From the NCBI GenBank assembly GCA_035464655.1, contig DATHRZ010000012.1:62001-126000 (forward strand): a stretch of 64,000 bases of DNA, in the 5' to 3' direction. Below are positions 17,591 through 26,700 of the stretch, piece after piece. Source of the DNA: JARFPW01 sp035464655. Its GTDB lineage: Bacteria > Gemmatimonadota > Gemmatimonadetes > Palauibacterales > Palauibacteraceae. How positions within the stretch are numbered: the first letter of the stretch is position 1; each line of letters starts with the position of its first letter. Position numbers and translations under genes: made by a program. The notes beneath the pieces were generated by a model. That model was not told the origin of the DNA and did not search any database. It saw only the letters and a list, made by a program, of their open reading frames with translations.

Positions 17591-18090
17591 GACGCGAGCC
17601 CGACGCGGCCCAACAGATCTTCGAGCGCCGACTCGACGGCTACCGAGCGGATGCGCGTTCGATCGCCGGAGAGCTGGCGTCGCATGGCCGTCGCACCGTC
17701 GGCTCCGGCCACGGCGATCCAGACGGTACCTACGGGCTTCTCGGAACCTCCGCCGCCCGGCCCCGCGATGCCGGTGATCGACACGGCCCACGACGTGTCC
17801 GCGCGCGTCCGCATCGCCTCGGCCATCTGGAGGGCCGCCGCTTCCGACACGGCACCGTGCTCAGCGAGAAGCCCCGCCGACACGTCGAGGAGTCGCTGCT
17901 TCGCGGCGTCGTCGTAGGCGATCACGCCGCCCCAGAATACGTCGGACGCTCCGGCCTCGGCCGTCAACTCCCGACCCAACCACCCACCCGTGCAGCTCTC
18001 GGCGACCGCCACCGTTTCGCCACGCGCCCGAAGAACCTCGACCGCCCGGCGCGCCGTGATGGTCAGTCGCTCCGACGCCGCGTCCGTCAC
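17587..18090 (-). CDS. pncC: Nicotinamide-nucleotide amidase (CinA C-terminal domain, PncC)
   Basis: 167-residue stand-alone CinA C-terminal domain. It hydrolyses nicotinamide mononucleotide to nicotinate mononucleotide, recycling NAD by-products of DNA ligase. Family motifs are AVAESCTGGWLG, DVFWGGVIAYDDAAKQRLL, SITGIAGPGGG and KPVGTVWIA. No N-terminal molybdopterin-like CinA domain is attached. The start is GTG 18090 in a GTGA overlap with pgsA; sequence further upstream in this frame is unrelated. Confidence 0.9.
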   Translation of the reverse strand: MTDAASERLTITARRAVEVLRARGETVAVAESCTGGWLGRELTAEAGASDVFWGGVIAYDDAAKQRLLDVSAGLLAEHGAVSEAAALQMAEAMRTRADTSWAVSITGIAGPGGGGSEKPVGTVWIAVAGADGATAMRRQLSGDRTRIRSVAVESALEDLLGRVGLAS

Positions 18091-18719
18091 CCGCCCGCTC
18101 CGTGTGCCGGCGCACGAAACGCCCGCAGATAGACGAAAAACGAGAACACTGTCAGCAGGATCGCGACGGTCAGACTGATCGACGTGAACCACCCGTGAAA
18201 CGCGTCCCAGCCCGCACCTAGCGGGATTCCCTCCTCGCCCGCGGCGATCGCACTGCGGTACGCGAGCCACAGAATCATCGAACCGATGAACACGTTCTGG
18301 GCGAAGGCCTTGTACTTCCCCGACCGCCGCGCGGCGATGACTATACCCCGGCTGGCCGCGCGTGTCCGCAGCCACGTCACGACCACCTCGCGGCCGAAAA
18401 ATATCAACAGAATCCACAGCCCGATGTTGCCGAACACCGGGATCCGCGCGAGCTGCGGATCCCCCTGCGTGATCAGGTAGAATGGAATCAGCGTCGCGAC
18501 GAGGAGCAGCTTGTCGGCGATCGGATCCCACAGCTTGCCGAAGTCCGTGATCTCGCCCCGCCGCCGCGCCAGGGCTCCGTCGGCCAGGTCGGAGAACGCC
18601 GCGACCAGAAACACGCCCATCGCGATCAGCCGACTCCCGGCATCCGGTTGAAGCAGCAGAAGGGCCGTGACCGGCGCGAGCGCGATCCGAAGGGCCGTGA
18701 GCGCATTGGGGAGGTTCAC
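18087..18719 (-). CDS. pgsA: CDP-diacylglycerol-glycerol-3-phosphate 3-phosphatidyltransferase
   Basis: Integral membrane enzyme of 210 residues that makes phosphatidylglycerophosphate, the committed step to phosphatidylglycerol and cardiolipin. The CDP-alcohol phosphotransferase motif DGxxARx8GxxxDxxxD is complete as DGALARRRGEITDFGKLWDP followed by IAD. It begins MNLPNALTALRIALAP, typical of PgsA, and has about five hydrophobic helices. Start GTG 18719 overlaps the MglA-like stop as GTGA. The final product assignment (PgsA versus another phosphatidyltransferase) rests on the N-terminal signature and length. Confidence 0.88.
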   Translation of the reverse strand: MNLPNALTALRIALAPVTALLLLQPDAGSRLIAMGVFLVAAFSDLADGALARRRGEITDFGKLWDPIADKLLLVATLIPFYLITQGDPQLARIPVFGNIGLWILLIFFGREVVVTWLRTRAASRGIVIAARRSGKYKAFAQNVFIGSMILWLAYRSAIAAGEEGIPLGAGWDAFHGWFTSISLTVAILLTVFSFFVYLRAFRAPAHGAGG

Positions 18720-19321
18720 GCTCCGGATCGTTCCTCCGCGGCGGCGGAGAGGCGATCGATCACCTTGGCGGCGGCGGCCGTGAGGGCCTCGAGTACGCCG
18801 GTGCCCCGCGTAGCCACGCTCTCGAACCACTCGTCGCCCCCACCCGCAGGGGCGAGCTCCGCCACGAGCTCGTCGAGTCGCATGGCACCCGCGATGTCAC
18901 GGCGGTTGAACTGGAGGATCACCGGGCAATCGGCATCGCCGATCGCGACCAGGTGGCGGCGCAGAGACTCGAGGGCCACGCGATTCTCCGCCCGTCGCTC
19001 GGGCGCGCTGTCGGCGACGAACACGAAGGCGTCGGCCCCGCGCAGCATCGCCAGTGTACTCGGGGCGAGGCGCTCGTCACCCGGAAGGCCGACAAGGTGA
19101 AGACGGACGGGAATCCCGTCGAGCGCCCCCATCTCGACGCTGAGAAAATCCATGAACAGCGTACGGCCATCCGCATCGGACGGCGCCAGAAGCGGGCCCC
19201 GCGTCTCCGGCTCGAGGCGGTCGTGAATCGCCCGGAGCGTCTCGGTCTTTCCGGTTCCCCGCGGGCCCCAGTAGACGATGCGCGTGGCGATTTCACGCGC
19301 TGTGCGGTTCGCCCGGCTCAT
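18716..19321 (-). CDS. MglA-like small Ras-superfamily GTPase
   Basis: 201-residue bacterial small GTPase related to MglA, the polarity switch of Myxococcus. G1 is GPRGTGKT (19-26), preceded by RIVYWGP as in MglA (KIVYYGP). The region DGRTLFMDFLSVEMG matches the MglA effector/PM strand (DRTLFFDFLPL). G3 is VGLPGDE and G4 is NRRD (139-142). Where MglA has the catalytic Gln in TVPGQ, this protein has Asp82 (LPGD), so intrinsic hydrolysis may differ. No MglB (roadblock) GAP partner is adjacent. It is embedded between recR/hypothetical and pgsA in a coupled operon, an unusual setting. Function is not predictable beyond a GTP-dependent switch. Confidence 0.82.
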   Translation of the reverse strand: MSRANRTAREIATRIVYWGPRGTGKTETLRAIHDRLEPETRGPLLAPSDADGRTLFMDFLSVEMGALDGIPVRLHLVGLPGDERLAPSTLAMLRGADAFVFVADSAPERRAENRVALESLRRHLVAIGDADCPVILQFNRRDIAGAMRLDELVAELAPAGGGDEWFESVATRGTGVLEALTAAAAKVIDRLSAAAEERSGA

Positions 19322-19325
19322 CCCC

Positions 19326-19670
19326 TCAGGCCTCTTCCGACTCTTCCGAGGCCAGCTCGGCCTCCATGGCCGCGAGGATACCCGCCGCGCGCTTCTTCAG
19401 CAGCGGGCGCCCTTCCCAGGCCAGGTAGTCGCGGAGCAACAGGACGTTGTCCACCGCCGGCCGGCTCTTCAGGTGGCCGAGCGCGGCGAGCCGGCGAAGG
19501 GGCTGCGAGCTGAACAGCTCGCGCTGGTGGCGCGCCATCTGGTCGCGCGCGAGCCATACCCCCGCAACGCCCAGCGCGACGGCGCCGACCAGGACACCCA
19601 GCCCGATCCGCGCGAGTCGTTCGGCCCATTCGTCCGGCTCATCTCGCAAGATGACGATCTTCTTCGACAT
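19326..19670 (-). CDS. Hypothetical single-pass membrane protein
   Basis: 114 residues, family not recognised. A charged N-terminus (MSKKIVILRDEPDEWAERL) precedes one membrane helix (about 22-42, GLGVLVGAVALGVAGVWLA). A helical cytosolic or periplasmic tail follows with LRRLAALGHLKSRPAVDNVLLL, which looks like one or two HEAT-type helical repeats. The ATG overlaps the recR stop by one base, and the stop is four bases before the MglA-like GTPase. The tight position next to the GTPase makes it a candidate membrane partner of that switch, which is inference. Confidence 0.75.
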   Translation of the reverse strand: MSKKIVILRDEPDEWAERLARIGLGVLVGAVALGVAGVWLARDQMARHQRELFSSQPLRRLAALGHLKSRPAVDNVLLLRDYLAWEGRPLLKKRAAGILAAMEAELASEESEEA

Positions 19671-20257
19671 TACATCTCCCTGCGTCCCGAAAACGCCTCA
19701 GCGATCGTGACTCCGTCCGCGTACTCCAGGTCTCCGCCCACCGGCAACCCGCGGGCGAGCCGCGTGACCCGGAGCCCCGGCAATACCGATGCCATTCGGT
19801 GGATGTACGCGGCCGTCGCCTCGCCCTCCACGCTGGGATTGGTCGCGACGATCAATTCCTCGACGCCGTCTTCGAGACGCCGCATCAAGCCCGCCATGTT
19901 CAGGTCGTCCGGTCCGATGCCGTCGAGCGGCGAAAGGTGGCCACCCAGCACGTGGTACCGCCCCCGGAACCGGCCCGACCCCTCGATGGCCGCAATGTCC
20001 GACGCTTCCTCGACGACGCAGATCTCCGCGGCATCGCGGCGCCCATTACGGCAGAACTCGCACGGATCGTCGGAACTCAGGTTCCCGCACTCCGAGCAGG
20101 CCTGGACCTCCTCGACGACCCGCCCAATGGCCGCCGCGAGGCGCCGGGCGTCCTCCGGCGGACGCTTGAGCAGATAGTACGTCAGGCGCTGCGCCGTCTT
20201 CCGGCCCACGCCCGGAAGACGACTGAGCTCCTGCACCAGCCCGTCGATCGCCGACAT
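19670..20257 (-). CDS. recR: Recombination protein RecR
   Basis: 195-residue ring-forming clamp-like protein of the RecFOR pathway that loads RecA on single-stranded gaps. It has the helix-hairpin-helix LPGVGRKTAQRLTYYLL, the C4 zinc finger CSECGNLSSDDPCEFC, and a Toprim domain (EEASDIAAIEGSG...VATNPSVEGEATAAYI). It follows the usual dnaX-ybaB-recR order found across bacteria. Confidence 0.96.
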   Translation of the reverse strand: MSAIDGLVQELSRLPGVGRKTAQRLTYYLLKRPPEDARRLAAAIGRVVEEVQACSECGNLSSDDPCEFCRNGRRDAAEICVVEEASDIAAIEGSGRFRGRYHVLGGHLSPLDGIGPDDLNMAGLMRRLEDGVEELIVATNPSVEGEATAAYIHRMASVLPGLRVTRLARGLPVGGDLEYADGVTIAEAFSGRREM

Positions 20258-20283
20258 CTACGATGCGCTCCCGCTTGGGGCCG

Positions 20284-20616
20284 TCAACCGCCCAGCAGCG
20301 AACCGAGGCCGGGCATTCCGAGCCCGCCCGTCGCCTGCTTCATCTCGGATTCCATCGCTTCGCGCGACCGGCGCTGGGCCTGGCTCACGGCGGCCAGTAT
20401 CAGGTCCTCCAGCATCTCGACTTCCTCCGGGTCGACGGCCGTCGGATCGATGCGCAGGCCGACGAGCGAGCCCTTGCCGTCGACGGTGGCCTCGACGAGT
20501 CCGCCGCCGCTGGTCTGGGCGTGCGTCTGCTTCGCCAGCTTTTCCTGCATTTCCGCCATGCGCGTCTGGAGCTGGGTCGATAGCTGCATCAACTGCTGCA
20601 TGTTCTTCAGGTCCAC
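20284..20616 (-). CDS. YbaB/EbfC family nucleoid-associated protein
   Basis: 110-residue small DNA-binding protein. The family core is visible: MDLKNMQQLMQLSTQLQTRM, then a helix MAEMQEKLA and the strand-rich GGGLVEATVDGKGSLVGLRIDP, ending in a Gly/Met-rich tail. It lies between dnaX and recR, eight bases after the dnaX stop, in the conserved dnaX-ybaB-recR arrangement. Members form dimers that bind and bend DNA; the link with recR is positional. Confidence 0.93.
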   Translation of the reverse strand: MDLKNMQQLMQLSTQLQTRMAEMQEKLAKQTHAQTSGGGLVEATVDGKGSLVGLRIDPTAVDPEEVEMLEDLILAAVSQAQRRSREAMESEMKQATGGLGMPGLGSLLGG

Positions 20617-20623
20617 GGGTCTC

Positions 20624-22327
20624 CTATTCCTTCAGACGTAGGTCGAGTGTTTGTACCGCCTCGCGGAGGTTCGGGTCCGTATCCATGAGGCGGTCGAGCC
20701 GCTGCTTCTTCGCCGTGGCGGCCGTCAGTCGCTCGGGGCGCCCGGAGGCCTCGACTTCGAGGTCGAGCTCATCGGGATCGATGCCGAGGTGACGGGCGAG
20801 CTCACGCCGAAACGTTCCTGACCGTGCCCGATCCTCCAGAAATGCCCGGGTGTTGTCCACCAGGCCCGGAACGACGCCGACGGATACCGCTCCGCCCTCA
20901 GTACGATGCACGCTTGCGCCACTCAGGGCGATCCCGAGCCCTCCGAGTCCCGGCCCCCGAAGCGCGGCGATCGTCTCCTGCCACGCCTGTGCGAGCGCGC
21001 GGGGCGACGCCGGCGTCCCGGGCTCGGGCTCGGCCGACGACGCGACCTGCGGCCCGGTTCGGGCCTCCGGGGTCTTCGACGGCTCCGGCGGCTTCGTCGT
21101 CGCCGACTTCCGCGAGCCCCCGTCAGCACCCCGGCGCTCGGCGGCCCCGCTCCGGCCCGGCGATGGTCGTGGTGGCACGCCCGCCTCGAGGGCCTCGACG
21201 AGCTCGGCGAACTCGACGTACGTGGTCATCCCGACCAGGCGGAGGAGCAGTGCCTCGAGCTGGATCCGGGGCTGCGTGCTGCGGCGCAGCCGCCCGGACG
21301 ACTCGAACTCCACGGTCGTCACCAGGTAGCGCAGCAGGTCCTCCTCGGAAAACTCGGCAGCCGTTCGCGCGAAGGCGGCCCGGTCGGACTCGGACAGCTC
21401 CGTCACAGCCTCGTCGGGATCCATGCGAAGGGCCAGCAGTACGCGCCACGCCTCGCCGAGACCCCGTACGAACTCGCCGAGGTCGTACCCCTCGTCGAGC
21501 AGCCCCTGCACGAACGGGAACACGCCCGCCCTGTCGCCGGTCGCGACCAGCTCGACCAGTTCGAGGTACTTCTCTTCGGCCACGAGACCGAGCATTCCGC
21601 GTACGTCTTCGGGCGCGACGGAATCCCCCGAGAACGAGAGCACCTGGTCGAGCAAGGACAGCGCATCGCGGACTCCGCCTTCGGCCCTGCGGGCGATCGG
21701 CAGGAGGGCGGCCTCGTCGGCGCTCACGCCTTCGCGCTCGAGCACTTCGCGAAGGCGACCGACGAGGTCAGCCACCGACACGCGCCGGAAGTCGAAGCGC
21801 TGGCAGCGGGACAGGACCGGGTCGGCCGTCTGCCGGATCTTCTCGGGCTCCGTCGTCGCGAACACGAAGATCACGCGCGGCGGCGGCTCCTCGAGAATCT
21901 TCAGGAGCGCGTTCCACGCTTCTCGGGTGAGCATGTGGGCTTCGTCGACGATGTAGACCTTGTAGCGATCCTCGTCCGACGGCGCGTACATCGCCCGCTC
22001 CCGCAGATCGCGCGCGTCGTCGACGCCGCGGTTGCTCGCCGCGTCGATCTCGACCACGTCGAGCGCCGTGCGACCCGACCAGATGCTCTGGCAGGATTCG
22101 CACTCGCCGCACGGCTCGCCACCCTCGCGATCGGGACAGTTGAGTGCCATGGCGAGCACGCGCGCCGCCGTCGTCTTGCCGATTCCGCGGGGTCCGCAGA
22201 ACAGGTAAGCATGGGCGACGCGCTCCGATTCGACGGCGCCGCGCAGGGTCGATGCCACGTGATCCTGGCCGACGAGTTCGGCGAAGCGACGGGGTCGGTG
22301 ACTGCGTGCAAGAGCGGTACGGTACAT
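20624..22327 (-). CDS. dnaX: DNA polymerase III subunits gamma and tau (DnaX)
   Basis: 567-residue clamp-loader ATPase. Its N-terminus MYRTALARSHRPRRFAELVGQDHV is typical. Walker A is GPRGIGKTT, a zinc module is formed by CPDREGGEPCGECESC, Walker B gives DEAH in VYIVDEAHML, and sensor 1 is FATTEP. A Pro/Ala/Ser/Thr-rich linker (about 375-440) leads to a short tau-like C-terminal region. I do not see a clear A/G-rich slippery heptamer for programmed frameshifting, though that needs a search. The SRP RNA gene lies just upstream, as in several other bacteria. Confidence 0.96.
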   Translation of the reverse strand: MYRTALARSHRPRRFAELVGQDHVASTLRGAVESERVAHAYLFCGPRGIGKTTAARVLAMALNCPDREGGEPCGECESCQSIWSGRTALDVVEIDAASNRGVDDARDLRERAMYAPSDEDRYKVYIVDEAHMLTREAWNALLKILEEPPPRVIFVFATTEPEKIRQTADPVLSRCQRFDFRRVSVADLVGRLREVLEREGVSADEAALLPIARRAEGGVRDALSLLDQVLSFSGDSVAPEDVRGMLGLVAEEKYLELVELVATGDRAGVFPFVQGLLDEGYDLGEFVRGLGEAWRVLLALRMDPDEAVTELSESDRAAFARTAAEFSEEDLLRYLVTTVEFESSGRLRRSTQPRIQLEALLLRLVGMTTYVEFAELVEALEAGVPPRPSPGRSGAAERRGADGGSRKSATTKPPEPSKTPEARTGPQVASSAEPEPGTPASPRALAQAWQETIAALRGPGLGGLGIALSGASVHRTEGGAVSVGVVPGLVDNTRAFLEDRARSGTFRRELARHLGIDPDELDLEVEASGRPERLTAATAKKQRLDRLMDTDPNLREAVQTLDLRLKE

Positions 22328-22370
22328 GCCGTCAAGCTACCGGAGGCGGTGATGCGGGGAAAGCGCGAGA

Positions 22371-22466
22371 AACCCCAGGCGAACCGTGGCGACCTTCACG
22401 AACTTACCGCTGCTACCTTCACGGTCCTGACGGGATTCGTACGCTCCGGCCCCACGGGCCTGGGGA
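22371..22466 (-). ncRNA. ffs: Signal recognition particle RNA, small bacterial (4.5S-like) type
   Basis: Reading the minus strand, GTCAGGACCGTGAAGGTAGC followed by AGC matches the conserved SRP domain IV core (GTCAGG-tetraloop-GAAGGNAGCAGC) with only small changes. The termini pair as CCCCAGGC at the 5' end with GCCTGGGG at the 3' end, giving one long hairpin of about 95 nt and no Alu domain. The RNA binds Ffh and targets nascent membrane proteins. Exact ends are estimated from the pairing. It sits immediately upstream of dnaX, a position also seen in other phyla. Confidence 0.9.
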
Positions 22467-22472
22467 ACGTCG

Positions 22473-22501
22473 AACGTAGCCGCCGCACGCCTCGCAGGCA
22501 A
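22473..22501 (-). promoter_or_regulatory. Candidate promoter of the SRP RNA gene and dnaX operon
   Basis: On the minus strand TTGCCT (22501-22496), a 17-base spacer, and TACGTT (22478-22473), which ends about seven bases before the predicted RNA 5' end. The -35 is fair and the -10 is weak (three of six), but the spacing from the RNA start is right. Confidence 0.4.
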
Positions 22502-22534
22502 CGCGGCCGAGCCCGCCGGCAGGGACCGTGGCGT

Positions 22535-22906
22535 TCAGCCGTCGTCGCTCGTGAACGCGTCCCGATCGTGGCGGATTCTCCCCCGTCCATCGGCTCCGAC
22601 GACGACCGAGACGACATCGAACCGGTATTCTCGCGCGCTCGGCGCGTGCGAGCCGATCCAGGCGGCTGCCGCCCTGAAAAGGCGAGCGCGCTTTCTTCGA
22701 TCGACCGCTTCGGCCGGATGCTGCGGACCGGGGCGGCGCGTCTTTACCTCGACGAAGGCGATCACCGGGCCGTCGCGCACCACCAGGTCGATCTCGAGGC
22801 GGCCGGCACGCCAGTTCCGATCGAGCACCCGGCACCCCGCGCGCTCGAGGTGGCGGACCGCCACGTCCTCTCCCCATCGTCCGAGCTTCCGCGGGTCGTT
22901 GGACAT
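22535..22906 (-). CDS. YraN/UPF0102 family endonuclease-like protein
   Basis: 123 residues in the restriction-endonuclease-like (Holliday junction resolvase-like) fold. Visible motifs are LGRWGEDVAVRHLERAGCRVLDRNWR, the acidic GRLEIDLVVRDG, and the FVEVKTRR catalytic strand (E-x-K). No biochemical role is firmly established for the family. It is separated from the SRP/dnaX unit by a short gap containing that unit's promoter. Confidence 0.9.
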   Translation of the reverse strand: MSNDPRKLGRWGEDVAVRHLERAGCRVLDRNWRAGRLEIDLVVRDGPVIAFVEVKTRRPGPQHPAEAVDRRKRARLFRAAAAWIGSHAPSAREYRFDVVSVVVGADGRGRIRHDRDAFTSDDG

Positions 22907-22942
22907 GCTCGAACGATCGAGACGGATGTCACCAGACCCTCA

Positions 22943-23728
22943 TCAGACGTCGCCCGTCCAACCCTCCACAGCCATGTCGAGGGACCCCGAGTAGCCCCAT
23001 GCGCGGACGAGCGCCGCTACGTCTGCTGCCGCCCGGAACTGCGGGTACACGTGCGTCAGCAACAGGCGTCCCGGTTCGGCCGCGGCGGCGAACCGGGCCA
23101 CGGAGGACGGTGACAGGTGATTGTCGCCGACCAGATCGTCGGGCAGCGAGCACTCGCACACGAACAGGGCGCTACCGGCCGCGAACTCCCCGAGAGGCGC
23201 CGCGGGACCCGTGTCCCCGGTGTAGGTGACGGAGGTGTTCGGGCCTTCGAGCCGCACGGCAAGGCTCTCGTCCGTATGCGGCGTCTTGAGGGTCCGCAAC
23301 TCGAGCTCGTCGGCGAAGGGCAGGATCGCGCCGGCATCGACCTCGCGCACTTCTACCTCGAAGCCCGGGTCGAGAACGTGATCGCCCGTGGCCGCCGCGA
23401 ACCCCTCGAGCACCCGCCGCGTCCCGCGCGGGCCCCAGACCGTCAGCGGCGCGACACGCGTTTCGGGCAGCAGGCCCCACTTCAGCGAAAACAGCAGGGC
23501 CGGGATGTCGCCGATGTGATCGGTATGGAAGTGCGAGATCCACACGTCGGTGATCGCCGTCCAGTCGGCGCCCACCCGCGCGAGCGAGCGCACGGTTCCC
23601 GGCCCGCAGTCGAGCAGCACCCGGGCTGAGGCAGTCTCGAGCAGGTAGGCGGAGCAGCTGCGATCGGCCTCGGGAACCACGGTCCCGCAACCCACCACCG
23701 TGAAGCGCCCGGCCGCCCGTGGGCTCAC
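22943..23728 (-). CDS. RNase Z-like metallo-beta-lactamase-fold hydrolase
   Basis: 261 residues. The zinc-binding motif is ISHFHTDHIGD and later ligands lie in YTGDTGP and LLTHVYP. The PEADRSCSAYLLE and LLDCGPGTVRSL strands are those of the RNase Z/ElaC branch. Possible roles are tRNA 3' processing or small-molecule hydrolysis; no exosite arm is obvious, so RNase Z activity is not certain. The start is GTG 23728, overlapping the smc stop as GTGA; longer in-frame starts would be antisense-like read-through of smc. Confidence 0.82.
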   Translation of the reverse strand: MSPRAAGRFTVVGCGTVVPEADRSCSAYLLETASARVLLDCGPGTVRSLARVGADWTAITDVWISHFHTDHIGDIPALLFSLKWGLLPETRVAPLTVWGPRGTRRVLEGFAAATGDHVLDPGFEVEVREVDAGAILPFADELELRTLKTPHTDESLAVRLEGPNTSVTYTGDTGPAAPLGEFAAGSALFVCECSLPDDLVGDNHLSPSSVARFAAAAEPGRLLLTHVYPQFRAAADVAALVRAWGYSGSLDMAVEGWTGDV

Positions 23729-26700
23729 CCGACGGCCGCGGCCCTGGGCAGGTCTTTGAGATCGAGCGCCACCAGTGTACTCACGCCGGGCTCCTGCATC
23801 GTCACGCCATAGATGTAGTCGGCCGCCTCGATCGTGCGGGCGTTGTGCGTGATCACGAGGAACTGCGTGTCGCGGGCGAAGCGCTGCAGCATCGCCGTGA
23901 ACCGACCGATGTTCGACTCGTCGAGGGGCGCGTCGACCTCGTCCATCACGCAGAACGGGCTCGGCTTGGCCAGGTAGATGGCGAACAGCAGGCCGAGCGC
24001 CGTGAGCGTGCGCTCGCCGCCCGACAGCAGGTGGATCCGCTGGGTGCGCTTGCCGCGCGGGCTGGCCGATATCTCGATGGGCGAATCGAGTGGATCGTTC
24101 GGATCTTCGAGCCACACGTCGCACTCTCCGCCCTCGAACAGCGTGACGAAGATGTCGCGGAAGTTCTGACGCACCTCGCGGAACACCGTGTCGAACGCCT
24201 CCGACGCGGCAGCATTGATGCGCGAAATCGAGTCGTGGAGATCCTGCCTCGCGCTCTCGAGGTCGTCTTTCTGCGCCTCGAGGAAGTCGAGACGCTCCTT
24301 TTCTTCGTCGTACTCGGCGGCGGCCAGCATGTTGACCGGACCGAGCGACGACAGCTTCTGGCGCACCTCCGTCAGCTCATCCGCCCACGCCTCGGCGTCG
24401 CCTTCGCTCGGGCGGGCGACCTCCTGGCGGAGTTCCTCGAACGCGCGCTCCCACTCGACCTCGATCCGTTCCCGGATCGACGCGCTACGTCCACGCAGCT
24501 CCGAGACCTCGAGCTCGAGCGCGTGCCGTCGCTCGGAGGCCTCACGCTCCCGGGTGCGGGCGGCGCGCAGTTTCGATTCTCTCGTCTCGAGCTCGGCGCG
24601 GCGTTCCTCGAGATCCTCCATCCGTTCCCGAACCTCGGTCTCGAGTTCGGCGCGCGCCTCGAACAGCGACTCGAGCTCCTCTTCGCTTCCGGCGAGCTGA
24701 TCCGAACCGCGCTCGATCGTTTCCCGGTGCGCCTGCAGTTCGGCGTCGAGCCGTGACGACCGCTGGTCGAGCTCGGCGAGCGCGGCCGCCGCACGCTCGG
24801 CCCGCGCCGCTTCGGCCTCCTGGTCGGCTTCGATGCGCGCGATCCGTACGCGCAGTTCCTGCAATGCGTCGCGCTCGGATTCCCACACGGTGGCGCGCTC
24901 GAGAAGCCGCCCCTCGAGGTCCGATAGCCGCGCCTCCATCTCGGCCCGGCGTTCGGCCAGATCGGCCACCCGACCCTCCGAGGCGTCGCTCGTTTCGCCG
25001 CCGAACTCGTCCGACTCCGCATCGGGTGCGTCGGTCAGCTCGGCCAGGCGGGCGTCGAGTTCGCCGATCGTCGCGCGCGTGCGCTCCAGTCGATCTGCCG
25101 TGGCTTCGACCGTCGCGGCGGCTTCGCGCTCGCGGCCCGTCAGCCGTTCGTGCTCGGCGTCGAGTTCCGCTACCCGTTCCGCCTGTCGGCGCGCCTCGGC
25201 GTCGAGATCCTCGAGGCCGGATCGGAGCTGCGCGATCTCCGACGCGAGCTCGTCCCGCTGCCGCTCCAGCTCCTGGAGCTCGGCGCGGCGCCGCAGCATG
25301 CCCTTACCCCCCGACGGCTGGCCGAGCCGAACCGCGCCGAGGCGATCGAGACCGCTGCCGTCCTGGGCTACCCACGGGCCCGCGCGAGGCTCGAAGTCGT
25401 CTCCGGTAGCCACGTCGATGCCACCGAGGAGCGCACGCACCCACGCCTCGCCCGCCCCGTGCGCCTCCACGCGCTCGTTCAACGCACCCGACGACGGGGG
25501 TCCGGCCGGGCCCGGATCGAGCGGCAGCAGTACGAGGCCCGCCGTCTCGTCCCGTCCCGACAGCCAGTGTCGCACGCGCCGAACGGCCGCCCAGTCGTCG
25601 ACGACGACGCCGAACAGTAAAGAGCCGAGCTGGGCCTCGACGGCCCGGGTCAGGTCGGGCGGGACGTCCATGAACTCGGCCAGCACACCGCGCACTCCGG
25701 CTACCTTGTCGCGATCGGCCTGGAGCCGCGCGACGATCGGTGGCAGGTCCTTTCCGGCCGACAACATCCCCGCCAGCCCGCCCACGCGCGCCGAAACGGA
25801 GGCGAGCTCTCCGTCGAGAACCGCTGCGCGGTCGCGATGCGCCGCCGCCTCGCTGCGCGACGTCCTCAGCGCCTGCCGTGCCTCCTCCAGCCGCGCCTCG
25901 AGCGCCGCTCGCTCGGCCCGCGCGGCCTCGGCTTCGGCCTCGGCCGACGCCAGCGACTCGACGAGACGGTCGTAAACCGCGCTGGCCTCCGAGCGCTCCT
26001 CCTCGCGGCGCTCGCGCTCTGCGGCTCGTGCTCGACGCCGCTCGCGACGGCCCTCGGCCTCGGCGCCCGCTGCACCGAGCTCGGCGATCAACTTCGTGAG
26101 CTCGGCCCGCGCGTCCGCGGACTCTCGCTCGGCCACCTGGCGTTCGTCTCGCAACGCCTGCACGCGCTCGGCGAGCGCCGCCTCGGTCTCGCGCAGGCGC
26201 GCCAGTTCCTCACTCCGCTGGTCGCTGCGGGCGAGCGCCGCCTCGTGCTCGGCCCGGGCCGCCTCACGCCGCGTGTCGATCTCGCGACGCTCGGCGGCGA
26301 TCTGCTCGATGCGGCGGCGGGCCGCCGTTAAGCGCTCGTCGGTGAGCAGTCGCTGACGTTCGATCTCCTCCAGCCGCGACCGGACGATCTCCAGCCGTCC
26401 CGCGAGCTGGCCGCGCTCGCGCTCCCGCTCGAGCAGGTGGAGGCGCAGCGCCTCGACCTCCGTCTCCTCGCGCGCCAGGTCGGCCTCCTGCTCGGGCTGT
26501 CCACGGCGCGCCTCGGCGAGGGCGCGCTCGGCCTCGGCCAGGCGATCCTCGATAGCGTCGAGCCGGGACGCCGCCACGGCCACTTCGAGCGTCAGTCGGC
26601 GGTCGCGCAAGTCGCCATACCGCGTGGCCCGGCCGCGCTGCCGGGCGAGCGACCGAACCTTGCTCTGCACCTCGCCGATCACGTCGTCGAGGCGCTGGAG

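Noticed and set aside
18087..18719. Phosphatidylserine synthase as identity of the CDP-alcohol transferase
   Set aside because: Length and the N-terminal NLPNALTALRI signature fit PgsA better.
20906..23113. 735-codon plus-strand frame opposite dnaX, yraN and the SRP RNA
   Set aside because: Antisense to dnaX, which is intact and conserved; the translation is Arg/His/Gly-rich with no domain, as expected from antisense of GC-rich coding DNA.
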